A stretch of DNA of 13,317 nucleotides, taken from an uncultured Dorea sp. (GTDB lineage: Bacteria; Bacillota; Clostridia; Lachnospirales; Lachnospiraceae). The translations under genes were made by a program, and so were the position numbers. The stretch spans positions 1 through 13,317 of the forward strand of contig CAJULU010000058.1 of NCBI GenBank assembly GCA_910587575.1, read 5' to 3'. A model generated the notes under the pieces. The model was given only the letters and a program-made list of their open reading frames with translations. It was not told where the DNA came from and searched no databases. Numbering within the stretch: the stretch's first letter is position 1; each line of letters opens with the position of its first letter. Positions 1 through 6,179 of this stretch are shown here, piece after piece.

Positions 1-201
1 GGGCCGGAAACGTTTTGCGGAACGTCACTCCCTGTGCGGGAGTGTGGATTGAAATGAAGCTATACTAGAACTGGTGTTCGATCACTAATGTCACTCCCTG
101 TGCGGGAGTGTGGATTGAAATTCAGAAACCTGCACTCGACCGTATGAAGGAAGCGGGGTCACTCCCTGTGCGGGAGTGTGGATTGAAATCCTGGAAGTAC
201 A

Positions 202-224
202 GGGCCGGAAACGTTTTGCGGAAC
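202..224 (+). repeat. Duplicated CRISPR spacer segment (copy of bases 1-23)
   Basis: The last 23 nt of the spacer at 190-224 are identical to bases 1-23, the visible end of the spacer at the window's left edge. The offset of 201 nt is exactly three repeat-spacer units. Identical spacers within one array normally arise by recombination between repeats that duplicates a block, not by two separate acquisitions. Confidence 0.9.
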
Positions 225-291
225 GTCACTCCCTGTGCGGGAGTGTGGATTGAAATAAAGAAATGGTGAATGTCCATCTTGAGGACATACA

Positions 292-524
292 GTCACTCCG
301 TATGCGGGAGAGTGGATTGAAATCATCTGTAATGCGCAAGTGCCAGAAAGATCCCCGCATCACTCTCTGCGCAGGAGTATGGATTGGAGTAATCAGTATC
401 AGATGAAAGAAATCAAGGAAAGTGTCATTCTCAGCGAGGGAGTGATGATTGAAATCATTTATCCTCTAATATGTATGCCTGCAAATGTTGTCATCACTCC
501 TGGTGCCGGCGTGACAATGAAAAT
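292..524 (+). repeat. Degenerate, probably inactive tail of the CRISPR array
   Basis: Repeats at 292-323, 359-390, 424-455 and 493-524 differ from the consensus at 3, 7, 7 and 10 of 32 positions, but spacer lengths stay normal, so they are true array units. Repeat 5 already has two broken stem pairs while its 11-nt tail is intact. In repeats 6-8 both stem and tail are altered, so Cas5d processing is doubtful. Repeats 6 and 7 share the changes C8T and T12C. The last unit is only recognised by its spacing, its GTGC core and its GAAAAT-like end. Confidence 0.85.
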
Positions 525-611
525 TTCTTATAATATATGATAAAATACATCTAAAGGCCGTGAGATCAGCTTCCATAAAAAATAATATAAAAAAGTCATA
601 ACCAAAGTACA

Positions 612-640
612 TTGAAAGCAACCGACAGATATGCTATGAT
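612..640 (+). promoter_or_regulatory. Sigma-A promoter with extended -10, for the 690-1031 gene
   Basis: TTGAAA (612-617) and TATGAT (635-640) are separated by 17 nt, and a TG at 632-633 makes the -10 extended. The start of transcription would fall near 647, about 43 nt before the ATG at 690. The match to the vegetative promoter consensus is good. Confidence 0.75.
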
Positions 641-689
641 GTGAATTGGAACATTCAAAAGAAAAGATTTCATAGAAAAGGATCATATT

Positions 690-1031
690 ATGACGAAAGA
701 GCAGATACAGGCAGTTAGAAATTTGGAAGATAAATTAAAGGAAACCGATGTGTCTGCGCCCGATGACCTGCTCTGGGAGACGCTGGCAGAATTTCAGAAG
801 CATCCTTTCTATACAGCGAAAAATCTGGAGTTTTTCTATATCATCAAAGGAAATGAGATGTTTGTAACCCGGAAAGACAAATCTATTACCAGAGCCACTG
901 TCATGGTAGCATTTCACAAAGCATTAGAACTAAACCGTGTGGTAACAGGACCGAAGAAATTAGGCACCTTCGGGGCAAGTTATCTGTACCCGGTTTTTCA
1001 GAAGATTGGTGTGATTAAGGAGACTTCTTAA
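690..1031 (+). CDS. Conserved-looking small protein of unknown function
   Basis: This is a 113-residue soluble protein with no signal peptide, membrane segment or metal motif. The ATG at 690 follows AAAAGGA (676-682) by 7 nt. The N-terminal third is charged and helical-looking (EQIQAVRNLEDKLKE). It is followed by FYTAKNLEFFYIIKGNEMFV (residues about 40-59), then RKDKSITRATV, and a C-terminal segment GPKKLGTFGASYLYPVF. The mix of K/R-rich stretches and a compact length would suit a small DNA- or RNA-associated protein, but I recognise no named family. I have a weak recollection of similar short hypothetical proteins in Lachnospiraceae. It has its own strong promoter and sits alone between the CRISPR trailer and the HelD-like gene. 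It does not resemble any Cas or adaptation protein, so CRISPR function is not claimed. Confidence 0.75.
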   Translation: MTKEQIQAVRNLEDKLKETDVSAPDDLLWETLAEFQKHPFYTAKNLEFFYIIKGNEMFVTRKDKSITRATVMVAFHKALELNRVVTGPKKLGTFGASYLYPVFQKIGVIKETS

Positions 1032-1051
1032 GCCCTCCCGGCCCTTTTAAT

Positions 1052-1071
1052 CGTCCTGTCTGCCAGGAGCG
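1052..1071 (+). terminator. Weak hairpin after the 690-1031 gene
   Basis: CGTCCTG (1052-1058) pairs with CAGGAGCG (1064-1071) with one bulged G and a 5-nt loop, 20 nt after the stop codon. It has no proper T-run behind it, so it may be only a partial terminator or a chance stem. Confidence 0.25.
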
Positions 1072-1100
1072 TCAGTCTTAATCTGCAAAGGATATCTTTG

Positions 1101-1129
1101 TTGCGTTCTGTAATTTTATCAAGTATAAT
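1101..1129 (+). promoter_or_regulatory. Probable sigma-A promoter for the HelD-like gene
   Basis: TTGCGT (1101-1106) lies 17 nt before a perfect TATAAT (1124-1129). The start of transcription would be near 1136, giving an 80-nt leader before the ATG at 1216. The -35 box is only a partial match. Confidence 0.6.
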
Positions 1130-1215
1130 ACCAGAAGATGTAACTGACTGCAGGATAAATGATGGGTATGAATTCCCGGAAGATGAAGCAAGATAGAACT
1201 TAGGAAAGAAAGGGA

Positions 1216-3288
1216 ATGGATGGTATGAGCAGAGGGGCAGAATTTTTGAACTATGTAACCGGCCAGCTTAAGATCAGAATCCGGGAACTGGACGACACAA
1301 TCAGTGCGGTACAGAAAGACATCGCCGGAATGAACGAATACTACTGGGAAAATTACACAGAGATGGATCAGTACGGATACGAGAATTATGATAACCAGCA
1401 GGCGCTTTTAAGTCAGGTCAATGCAGGCCAGGAACACCGGAAACAGAGAAGCCGGTGGAAAAAGATGCTGGATTCTCCTTTCTTCGCAAGTATAGACTTT
1501 GTCTACGAAGATGAGGACGAGGCAGAGACTTTTTATATCGGAATCGGGAATTTTGCCAGGGAAAGAGGCGCCATACCGCTGATTTATGACTGGCGTGCCC
1601 CGGTCAGCGGTCTGTTCTACGATTATGACAAAGGTCCTGCCTCTTATCATGCGCCGGGAGGCGAGATGAAAGGAGAGATTCTGTCAAAGTGGCAGTATAA
1701 GATCCGAAGAGGAAAGATGGTCTACGAGTTTGAGAGCGACATCAAGATTGACGATGATATTTTAAAACAGGAACTGAGCGCTAACAGCGATACACAGCTT
1801 AAGAACATCGTAAGGACAATTCAGAAAGAGCAGAATGCGATCATACGCAATACCAGGGATAAGATTCTTCTGATTCAGGGAGCGGCAGGTAGCGGGAAGA
1901 CTTCCATCGCACTGCATCGGATCGCATACCTTCTGTATCATGACAGAGGACATCTGCAATCCTCCAATATCCTCATTCTGTCGCCTAACAGCGTGTTTTC
2001 CGACTATATTTCCCACATCCTTCCGGAACTGGGAGAAGAAAATATTAAGGAAATGAGTTTTGACCTCTTTGCATACCGGCAGCTTAAGGATACGGCCATG
2101 GACTGTGAGGACCGTTGGGATCAGATAGAGAAGCAGATGAGGCAGGCAGCGGATGAAAACGGCAGAACCTCTGATGCCACATATCGCTGGAAACAGTCAA
2201 AGGATTTTGTGGCAGCAGCCGAAGGGTTTCTGGCAGAGCTTGAAGACCGCCTGGTAGATTTTAAGGATATAAAATACGGAAAGATGGAGAAGAAGGCAGA
2301 AGATATTCTCCACATGTTTTATTTCCGATTCCAGAATGTCCCCCTTCTGTCCCGTATGGATGCGGTGATGGAGTATTTCATTGATGAATATGAGACACTT
2401 TGCGGGCGTAATATCCAGGAAGAGGAGAGGGAACTTGTGCAGGAGAAGTTTCGCAGCATGTATGTGACCAGAGACCTTTGTCAGATCTATAACTGGCTTC
2501 TGGAAGAATATGGATTCGTAACGCTTGACGATAAGCTGCGGGAGGAGCGTATTCTGGCGTATGAGGATGTCTATCCATTATTATATCTGAAATACCGTCT
2601 GTATACGACTTTGGACCACCAGAATATCCGGCATCTGGTCATTGATGAGATGCAGGACTATTCTTATCTTCAATATGTGATTCTTGAGAAGATGTTTTCC
2701 TGTAATATGACAATTCTTGGGGATCGTGCGCAGACAGTGGATAACCAGGTACAGGACGTGCTGACTTTTCTGCCGAAGCTTCTGGGAAAGAAAGTGCGTA
2801 AGATTGAACTGAACCGAAGCTACCGGAATACTTATGAGATTGCGGAATATGCCAGCCGGATTGCCGGGATACAGGGGATTGAGTATATGAAACGGCATGG
2901 CAGGGAGGTAGAGGAGTTAGAGTGCATTTCACGCAGGACGGCGGCAGAGAGAATTCTTGAGCGGGTAAAGCTTGATGAGGATGGATACGAGACTGCCGCA
3001 GTCCTTACCATGACAGAGAAAGAAGCACGCAGTATCTATGAAGCCATCCGTGAGAGGGATAAAGATGCCGCCTATATTGACCGGGACAGTGAGAGTTTTC
3101 GGAAAGGGATTACGGTTACTACCTACTATATGGCAAAAGGACTGGAATTTGACCAGGTGTTCGTGGCAGGGCAGGAGGTGGAAAGCCCGTTTTTCCGCCA
3201 GTTTATGTATATCTGTGCAACCCGGGCGCTGCATGAACTCTATGTATTGAACTATCCGATGACAGAACCAGGAGAGCCGAAAGAATAA
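1216..3288 (+). CDS. helD: HelD-like RNA polymerase recycling ATPase (UvrD/helicase IV-like)
   Basis: This 690-residue superfamily 1 NTPase resembles Firmicutes HelD, which binds RNA polymerase and frees stalled or post-termination complexes (family knowledge). The visible order is: an N-terminal helical region (about 1-70) matching the arm HelD places in the polymerase secondary channel; a DWRAPVSGLFYDY segment typical of HelD near residue 125-140; the Q-motif glutamine Q206; Walker A GAAGSGKT (222-229); a central helical insertion; Walker B IDEMQD (476-481); LNRSYRN (532-538); motif V around GITVTTYYMAKGLEFD (631-646); and motif VI CATRALHEL (667-675). It is shorter than the roughly 770 residues of B. 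subtilis HelD. AGGAAAG (1202-1208) is 7 nt from the ATG at 1216; the ATG at 1225, preceded by AGGG, is an alternative start. A Nudix gene follows 145 nt downstream with no terminator seen between. A generic DNA helicase of the same fold is the main alternative. Confidence 0.9.
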   Translation: MDGMSRGAEFLNYVTGQLKIRIRELDDTISAVQKDIAGMNEYYWENYTEMDQYGYENYDNQQALLSQVNAGQEHRKQRSRWKKMLDSPFFASIDFVYEDEDEAETFYIGIGNFARERGAIPLIYDWRAPVSGLFYDYDKGPASYHAPGGEMKGEILSKWQYKIRRGKMVYEFESDIKIDDDILKQELSANSDTQLKNIVRTIQKEQNAIIRNTRDKILLIQGAAGSGKTSIALHRIAYLLYHDRGHLQSSNILILSPNSVFSDYISHILPELGEENIKEMSFDLFAYRQLKDTAMDCEDRWDQIEKQMRQAADENGRTSDATYRWKQSKDFVAAAEGFLAELEDRLVDFKDIKYGKMEKKAEDILHMFYFRFQNVPLLSRMDAVMEYFIDEYETLCGRNIQEEERELVQEKFRSMYVTRDLCQIYNWLLEEYGFVTLDDKLREERILAYEDVYPLLYLKYRLYTTLDHQNIRHLVIDEMQDYSYLQYVILEKMFSCNMTILGDRAQTVDNQVQDVLTFLPKLLGKKVRKIELNRSYRNTYEIAEYASRIAGIQGIEYMKRHGREVEELECISRRTAAERILERVKLDEDGYETAAVLTMTEKEARSIYEAIRERDKDAAYIDRDSESFRKGITVTTYYMAKGLEFDQVFVAGQEVESPFFRQFMYICATRALHELYVLNYPMTEPGEPKE

Positions 3289-3351
3289 ACGTTAAGTATT
3301 GTATAAAAGCAGGAGAGCCGAAAGAATAAACGATCAGTGTTGTACAAAAGA
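3270..3351 (+). repeat. 41-bp tandem duplication across the helD stop codon
   Basis: Units 3270-3310 and 3311-3351 match at 36 of 41 positions. The first 22 nt are identical and contain the last codons and TAA of the HelD-like gene, so copy 2 is a spare copy of the gene's end plus 3' flank. A weaker, longer echo of the gene end lies at 3360-3403, which matches 3241-3284 at about 32 of 44 positions. The whole 3289-3433 spacer therefore seems to be built from reused gene-end sequence. Confidence 0.85.
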
Positions 3352-3433
3352 ATGAATACTATGTATCGAATGATCCGATAAAAGAAACCGAGAATACGAA
3401 AGACTGCAGACGAGAAACGAAGGAGAAGGAAGA

Positions 3434-3925
3434 ATGGCAAAGTTAAGTACACTGTGCTATATTGAGCGGGATCATCAGTATCTGATGCTGCATAGAACCG
3501 TAAAAAAGAATGATGTGAATAAGGATAAATGGATTGGCGTAGGCGGACATTTTGAGGAAGATGAAAGCCCGGAGGAATGCCTTCTCAGGGAGGTAAGGGA
3601 GGAGACCGGATACACACTCACCTCTTACCGTTACAGAGGGATTGTGACCTTCATATCGGGAAACGGAGTCACAGAGTATATGTCTCTGTTTACGGCGGAT
3701 GGATTCGAAGGCCAGCCCGTTCCCTGCGATGAAGGGCAGTTAGAGTGGGTGGATATAGATAAAGTAGAGGAGCTGAACATCTGGGAGGGCGATAAGATTT
3801 TTTTCAGACTGCTTGCAAAAGAGCGGGGATTTTTTTCGCTGAAACTGGTATATGACGGTCATGACAGGCTTGTTTCGGCGGCACTTGACGGAAAAGAAAT
3901 GGAACTGAACGAAAACGTATTTTGA
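3434..3925 (+). CDS. Nudix hydrolase (MutT/NudG-like)
   Basis: This 163-residue cytoplasmic protein has a complete Nudix box: G38, E44, then R52-E53-V54, E56-E57 and G59, i.e. the GX5EX7REUXEEXGU pattern. The conserved glutamates hold the metal ions used to cleave a nucleoside diphosphate linked to another group X. Upstream GVGGHFEEDE and the start LSTLCYIER are typical of MutT-like 8-oxo-dGTP diphosphatase annotations in Clostridia, but Nudix substrates cannot be read from the box, so oxidised nucleotide clean-up is only a guess. The C-terminal part (about 125-163) is a short extension beyond the core fold. AGGAG (3421-3425) precedes the ATG by 8 nt. It probably shares a transcript with the HelD-like gene upstream, since no clear promoter or terminator separates them, and it ends at the hairpin terminator at 3980-4029. 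Confidence 0.93.
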   Translation: MAKLSTLCYIERDHQYLMLHRTVKKNDVNKDKWIGVGGHFEEDESPEECLLREVREETGYTLTSYRYRGIVTFISGNGVTEYMSLFTADGFEGQPVPCDEGQLEWVDIDKVEELNIWEGDKIFFRLLAKERGFFSLKLVYDGHDRLVSAALDGKEMELNENVF

Positions 3926-3979
3926 ACAGACCCGGCCAGCGGTCAGCAGATGCACAGATGATACGATGGAAGTGAAGAA

Positions 3980-4029
3980 AGGGGTGCCAGAAAACGGCAA
4001 ATATTCTCCTGACACCCCTAAAGATTTTT
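3980..4029 (+). terminator. Rho-independent terminator, probably bidirectional
   Basis: AGGGGTG-C-CAG (3980-3990) pairs with CTG-A-CACCCCT (4009-4019), and TTTTT follows at 4025-4029. It ends the Nudix transcript on the + strand. On the - strand the same stem is followed by TTTCTTC, so it may also end the sugar operon, whose last stop codon is at 4044. The placement between convergent transcripts supports this. Confidence 0.85.
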
Positions 4030-4043
4030 CATCTGCATCCGTA

Positions 4044-4262
4044 TCAGTCAAAATCAAACTTCGTATATCTTGTATTCATGGCCCCATACCGGGTACGGAC
4101 CATCTCATTCTTTGCCAGTACATCCTCTACAGTTCCCGTATACTGGCACCGGATACAATAATACTCTTTCTTATCCTTATCATAAAACATATCAATATCC
4201 AGATCCCGCATAAAACAGGAAGGACATCTGTAATTTAATCTGCCTTTTCCAGATTGAGCCAT
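4044..4262 (-). CDS. Small zinc-ribbon protein, unknown function
   Basis: This is a 72-residue protein with two CxxC knuckles, C13-P-S-C16 and C36-I-R-C39, 19 residues apart, a classic zinc-ribbon layout. The segment between them is acidic and aromatic (MFYDKDKKEYY) and the C-terminus ends YTKFDFD. No catalytic motif, signal peptide or membrane segment is seen. AAGGAG lies 11 nt before the ATG, inside the end of the upstream gene, and the reading frames overlap by 28 nt, so translation is probably coupled to the 610-residue enzyme. It is the last gene of the sugar operon, just before the terminator at 3980-4029. It could be a small nucleic-acid- or protein-binding factor. Whether it works with the sugar genes or is only carried along cannot be told from sequence. 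Confidence 0.8.
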   Translation of the reverse strand: MAQSGKGRLNYRCPSCFMRDLDIDMFYDKDKKEYYCIRCQYTGTVEDVLAKNEMVRTRYGAMNTRYTKFDFD

Positions 4263-6067
4263 GTCGTAAACATCTCCTTATTCTTTATTTTTTTCTGGTA
4301 TCCAAGAGTAAACATAGGAGAGAATGCGTATCCTTCCCGGATGTACCCTTCTGCGTTGTCAGAGGCTGTCATGGAAACCTTTGTCTCAATTGCCGGAATC
4401 ACGGCAGAAACGGCCTTTGCATCTGGAAGACGTTCCTCTCGGCAGCGGTATTCATAAGCAATCCGCTTCGTCTCATTTCCTTCGCATGTCAGAGTAATTC
4501 CCGTCATATCCTCCGGATATTCCGTTGTCCCGTAACAGGCCACCATGTATTCATTCAGTTCTACCTGGGCATTGGGGTCGCTCATCTCAAGAACGGTACG
4601 CTCAATCCGGATAGAACCGCTTCCCTCCTCAAAATACTCCTTTGTCTGCAGTGTCAGCGACAGGCCGGCAAATTCGATGGTCACAGGATCCAGAGTCAGA
4701 ATCCTGGTGGTTCCCTCCTGGGAAAAATGTGCTTTCGTACGGCACAGACACAGATCCACTTCCTCGCCCTTGTAGCTTAACTTGGCGCTTCGAATCGTCC
4801 CTTCCCCTGCATAGTGGGTAAAATAACCTGCCCGGTATTTCTCCTGGATCAGAAAAGGATAGGAGGCATCCTGCACGTGCTTCGTTCCGATACCAACCTC
4901 CCATTTCAGCTTTGCCGCATAGGGCCGCAGATCAAAGATGGCGCCGCCCTGGTCCATGCTGACACCGGCTCTCATATAAGGATCCGTATACCAGAATACC
5001 TGTTTGTCAGAGCCGTAGAGGATATCCCGCCACAGCGCACATTCGGGCTCTTTGTAGGTCTTCTTTTTCCGGTAATAGTCGGCGAATTCAGACATGGTCA
5101 TATCAATCAGCTTTCCCTCTTTTTTCAGATCCCCGTAATACTTACACCCGTCAGAATAGGATTTCAGCAGCAGTTCATAGGGAGCTTCCCACCGTCCCAT
5201 CTTATTCATCCATCCGGGACCGACGAACATCATATTGTAAGCATAGCCATTGTTGTACTTTTCCTGCGCCCGGTACTGGTCGATCAAGTTGTAGAGGTAA
5301 GGAAATTCCCAGGTCTTAGTGTCGTAAATCATACCCCGGAGCACGTTCTGTGGATGGGTTCCGAAGTTCGAGCCGTTCCCGTCGTAACAGGCCAGAAGAT
5401 CTCTTGACAGATGGGGGATGGCAACGATGCCGCTGTCCTCCTCCTCGTTGGCGGCCGGTGCATGGGTATTCTGCCTGGAAGGAATCCAGGGCGCCCAGGG
5501 ACCGCCGTCGAACAGGGTATACCAGGAATTGTTGCAGGTATGGTAAGCTTTCGGACCCTCCTCCCAGCACGTAGCGATCGCACATTTTACGGATGGGTAA
5601 GTCTCTTTGATATAGTTGGTCAGATCTGCGTCCATATAATAGGAACCGGTAGATTCCGGGTAGAATCCGAAAATATTATGGAATTTTTCAAACACATCAT
5701 CCACAATCCTCTTCTTGTCCTCCATCGAGAACATCCAGATACAGAAATCCTTGGTCTTATATTTCTCACGAAATTCCTCGCAGGGCAGACCGAGAAGGGA
5801 GAGGGCGATTTCATCGCCGTATACCTCGTGGTCATTTTTGGCGATTGCCACTGCCTCATCATTAAAAAGAGCGGCATAGGTCATATGGATTGTGACCTTC
5901 AGTCCGTTTTCATGGGCGAGTCTCTGCTGGGTCCGGAAGATGTCCAGAGATTCTGTCAGAAGTTTCTTATCTCCGATGTCCTCCTCTTTGCCATGCCCTG
6001 TGATGGTTGCAGAATACTCCGGAACCATCTCCGGGCGATGAATTACATTCAGAATAAATTCACTCAT
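4235..6067 (-). CDS. Probable cytoplasmic carbohydrate-active enzyme, unclassified
   Basis: This 610-residue protein has no signal peptide or membrane segment, so it acts in the cytoplasm. The N-terminal half (about 1-340) looks like a barrel of the GH57/GH38/polysaccharide-deacetylase type: strand IHMTYAALFND (60-70), DHEVYGDEIALSLLGL (79-94), GFYPESTGSYYMDADL (134-149) and CWEEG (167-171) carry clustered His, Asp and Glu at strand ends. The stretch from 180 to 200 is rich in Trp and Pro (DGGPWAPWIPSRQ), as in sugar-binding sites. The C-terminal half (about 370-600) is strand-rich and resembles a beta-sandwich. I weakly recall the DUF3863/DUF3864 pair as having this layout, but cannot confirm it. 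GGAG lies 9 nt before the ATG. It follows two sugar permeases by 112 nt and overlaps the zinc-ribbon gene. The role as a glycosidase, epimerase or deacetylase acting on the imported sugar is inference from context. Confidence 0.8.
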   Translation of the reverse strand: MSEFILNVIHRPEMVPEYSATITGHGKEEDIGDKKLLTESLDIFRTQQRLAHENGLKVTIHMTYAALFNDEAVAIAKNDHEVYGDEIALSLLGLPCEEFREKYKTKDFCIWMFSMEDKKRIVDDVFEKFHNIFGFYPESTGSYYMDADLTNYIKETYPSVKCAIATCWEEGPKAYHTCNNSWYTLFDGGPWAPWIPSRQNTHAPAANEEEDSGIVAIPHLSRDLLACYDGNGSNFGTHPQNVLRGMIYDTKTWEFPYLYNLIDQYRAQEKYNNGYAYNMMFVGPGWMNKMGRWEAPYELLLKSYSDGCKYYGDLKKEGKLIDMTMSEFADYYRKKKTYKEPECALWRDILYGSDKQVFWYTDPYMRAGVSMDQGGAIFDLRPYAAKLKWEVGIGTKHVQDASYPFLIQEKYRAGYFTHYAGEGTIRSAKLSYKGEEVDLCLCRTKAHFSQEGTTRILTLDPVTIEFAGLSLTLQTKEYFEEGSGSIRIERTVLEMSDPNAQVELNEYMVACYGTTEYPEDMTGITLTCEGNETKRIAYEYRCREERLPDAKAVSAVIPAIETKVSMTASDNAEGYIREGYAFSPMFTLGYQKKIKNKEMFTTWLNLEKAD

Positions 6068-6115
6068 TTTTCATTACTCCAATCATGGTTAGTTATCACA
6101 ATAATTAATAATATA

Positions 6116-6155
6116 TCCGGCACGTATGCCCGCCTGTGCGGGAAAACATGCCGGA
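6116..6155 (-). promoter_or_regulatory. Intercistronic stem-loop between permease and enzyme genes
   Basis: TCCGGCA (6116-6122) pairs with TGCCGGA (6149-6155), and inside it CCCGC (6129-6133) pairs with GCGGG (6138-6142). It lies in the 112-nt gap of the operon. On the - strand it is followed by AT-rich sequence without a T-run, so it is more likely an mRNA stability, processing or partial attenuation element than a full terminator. Confidence 0.6.
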
Positions 6156-6179
6156 CATTCATAAGCGTCTCAAAGAATA

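Larger units (their letters stand above)
1..524 (+). CRISPR. Type I-C-like CRISPR array, trailer end, 8 repeats
   Basis: Eight 32-nt repeats lie at 24-55, 90-121, 158-189, 225-256, 292-323, 359-390, 424-455 and 493-524. They are separated by spacers of 34, 36, 35, 35, 35, 33 and 37 nt; bases 1-23 are the end of another spacer. The first four repeats are identical. Each starts GTCACTCCC, forms a 7-bp stem (CACTCCC with GGGAGTG) around the loop TGTGC, and ends in the 11-nt TGGATTGAAAT. That ending and the 11-nt tail after the stem match the type I-C repeat class, in which Cas5d cuts at the stem base to leave an 11-nt 5' handle (family knowledge). Repeat orientation puts transcription on the + strand and the leader to the left, outside the window. 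Repeats 5-8 are increasingly mutated, as expected at the old, leader-distal end. No cas gene is present in the window, so subtype rests on the repeat alone. Confidence 0.96.

Noticed and set aside
341..350. 10-nt match (TGCCAGAAA region) between a CRISPR spacer and the terminator at 3980-4029, as a self-target
   Set aside because: Far too short for targeting; no match extends over the spacer.
340..540. 66-residue open frame on the + strand
   Set aside because: It lies across three degenerate CRISPR repeats and their spacers, has no binding site, and its periodic composition comes from the repeats.
595..626. Possible ninth CRISPR repeat beginning GTCATAACC
   Set aside because: The spacing from the last unit (70 nt) is wrong and only the ends resemble a repeat; it overlaps the -35 box of the next gene.
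3340..3366. Possible promoter TTGTAC with TATGTA before the Nudix gene
   Set aside because: The spacing of 14 nt is too short and the boxes are poor; co-transcription with the HelD-like gene is simpler.
6133..6143. 11-nt match (CCTGTGCGGGA) between the intercistronic hairpin and the CRISPR repeat loop
   Set aside because: Short, without spacer context or further similarity; expected by chance given that both are GC-rich stems.
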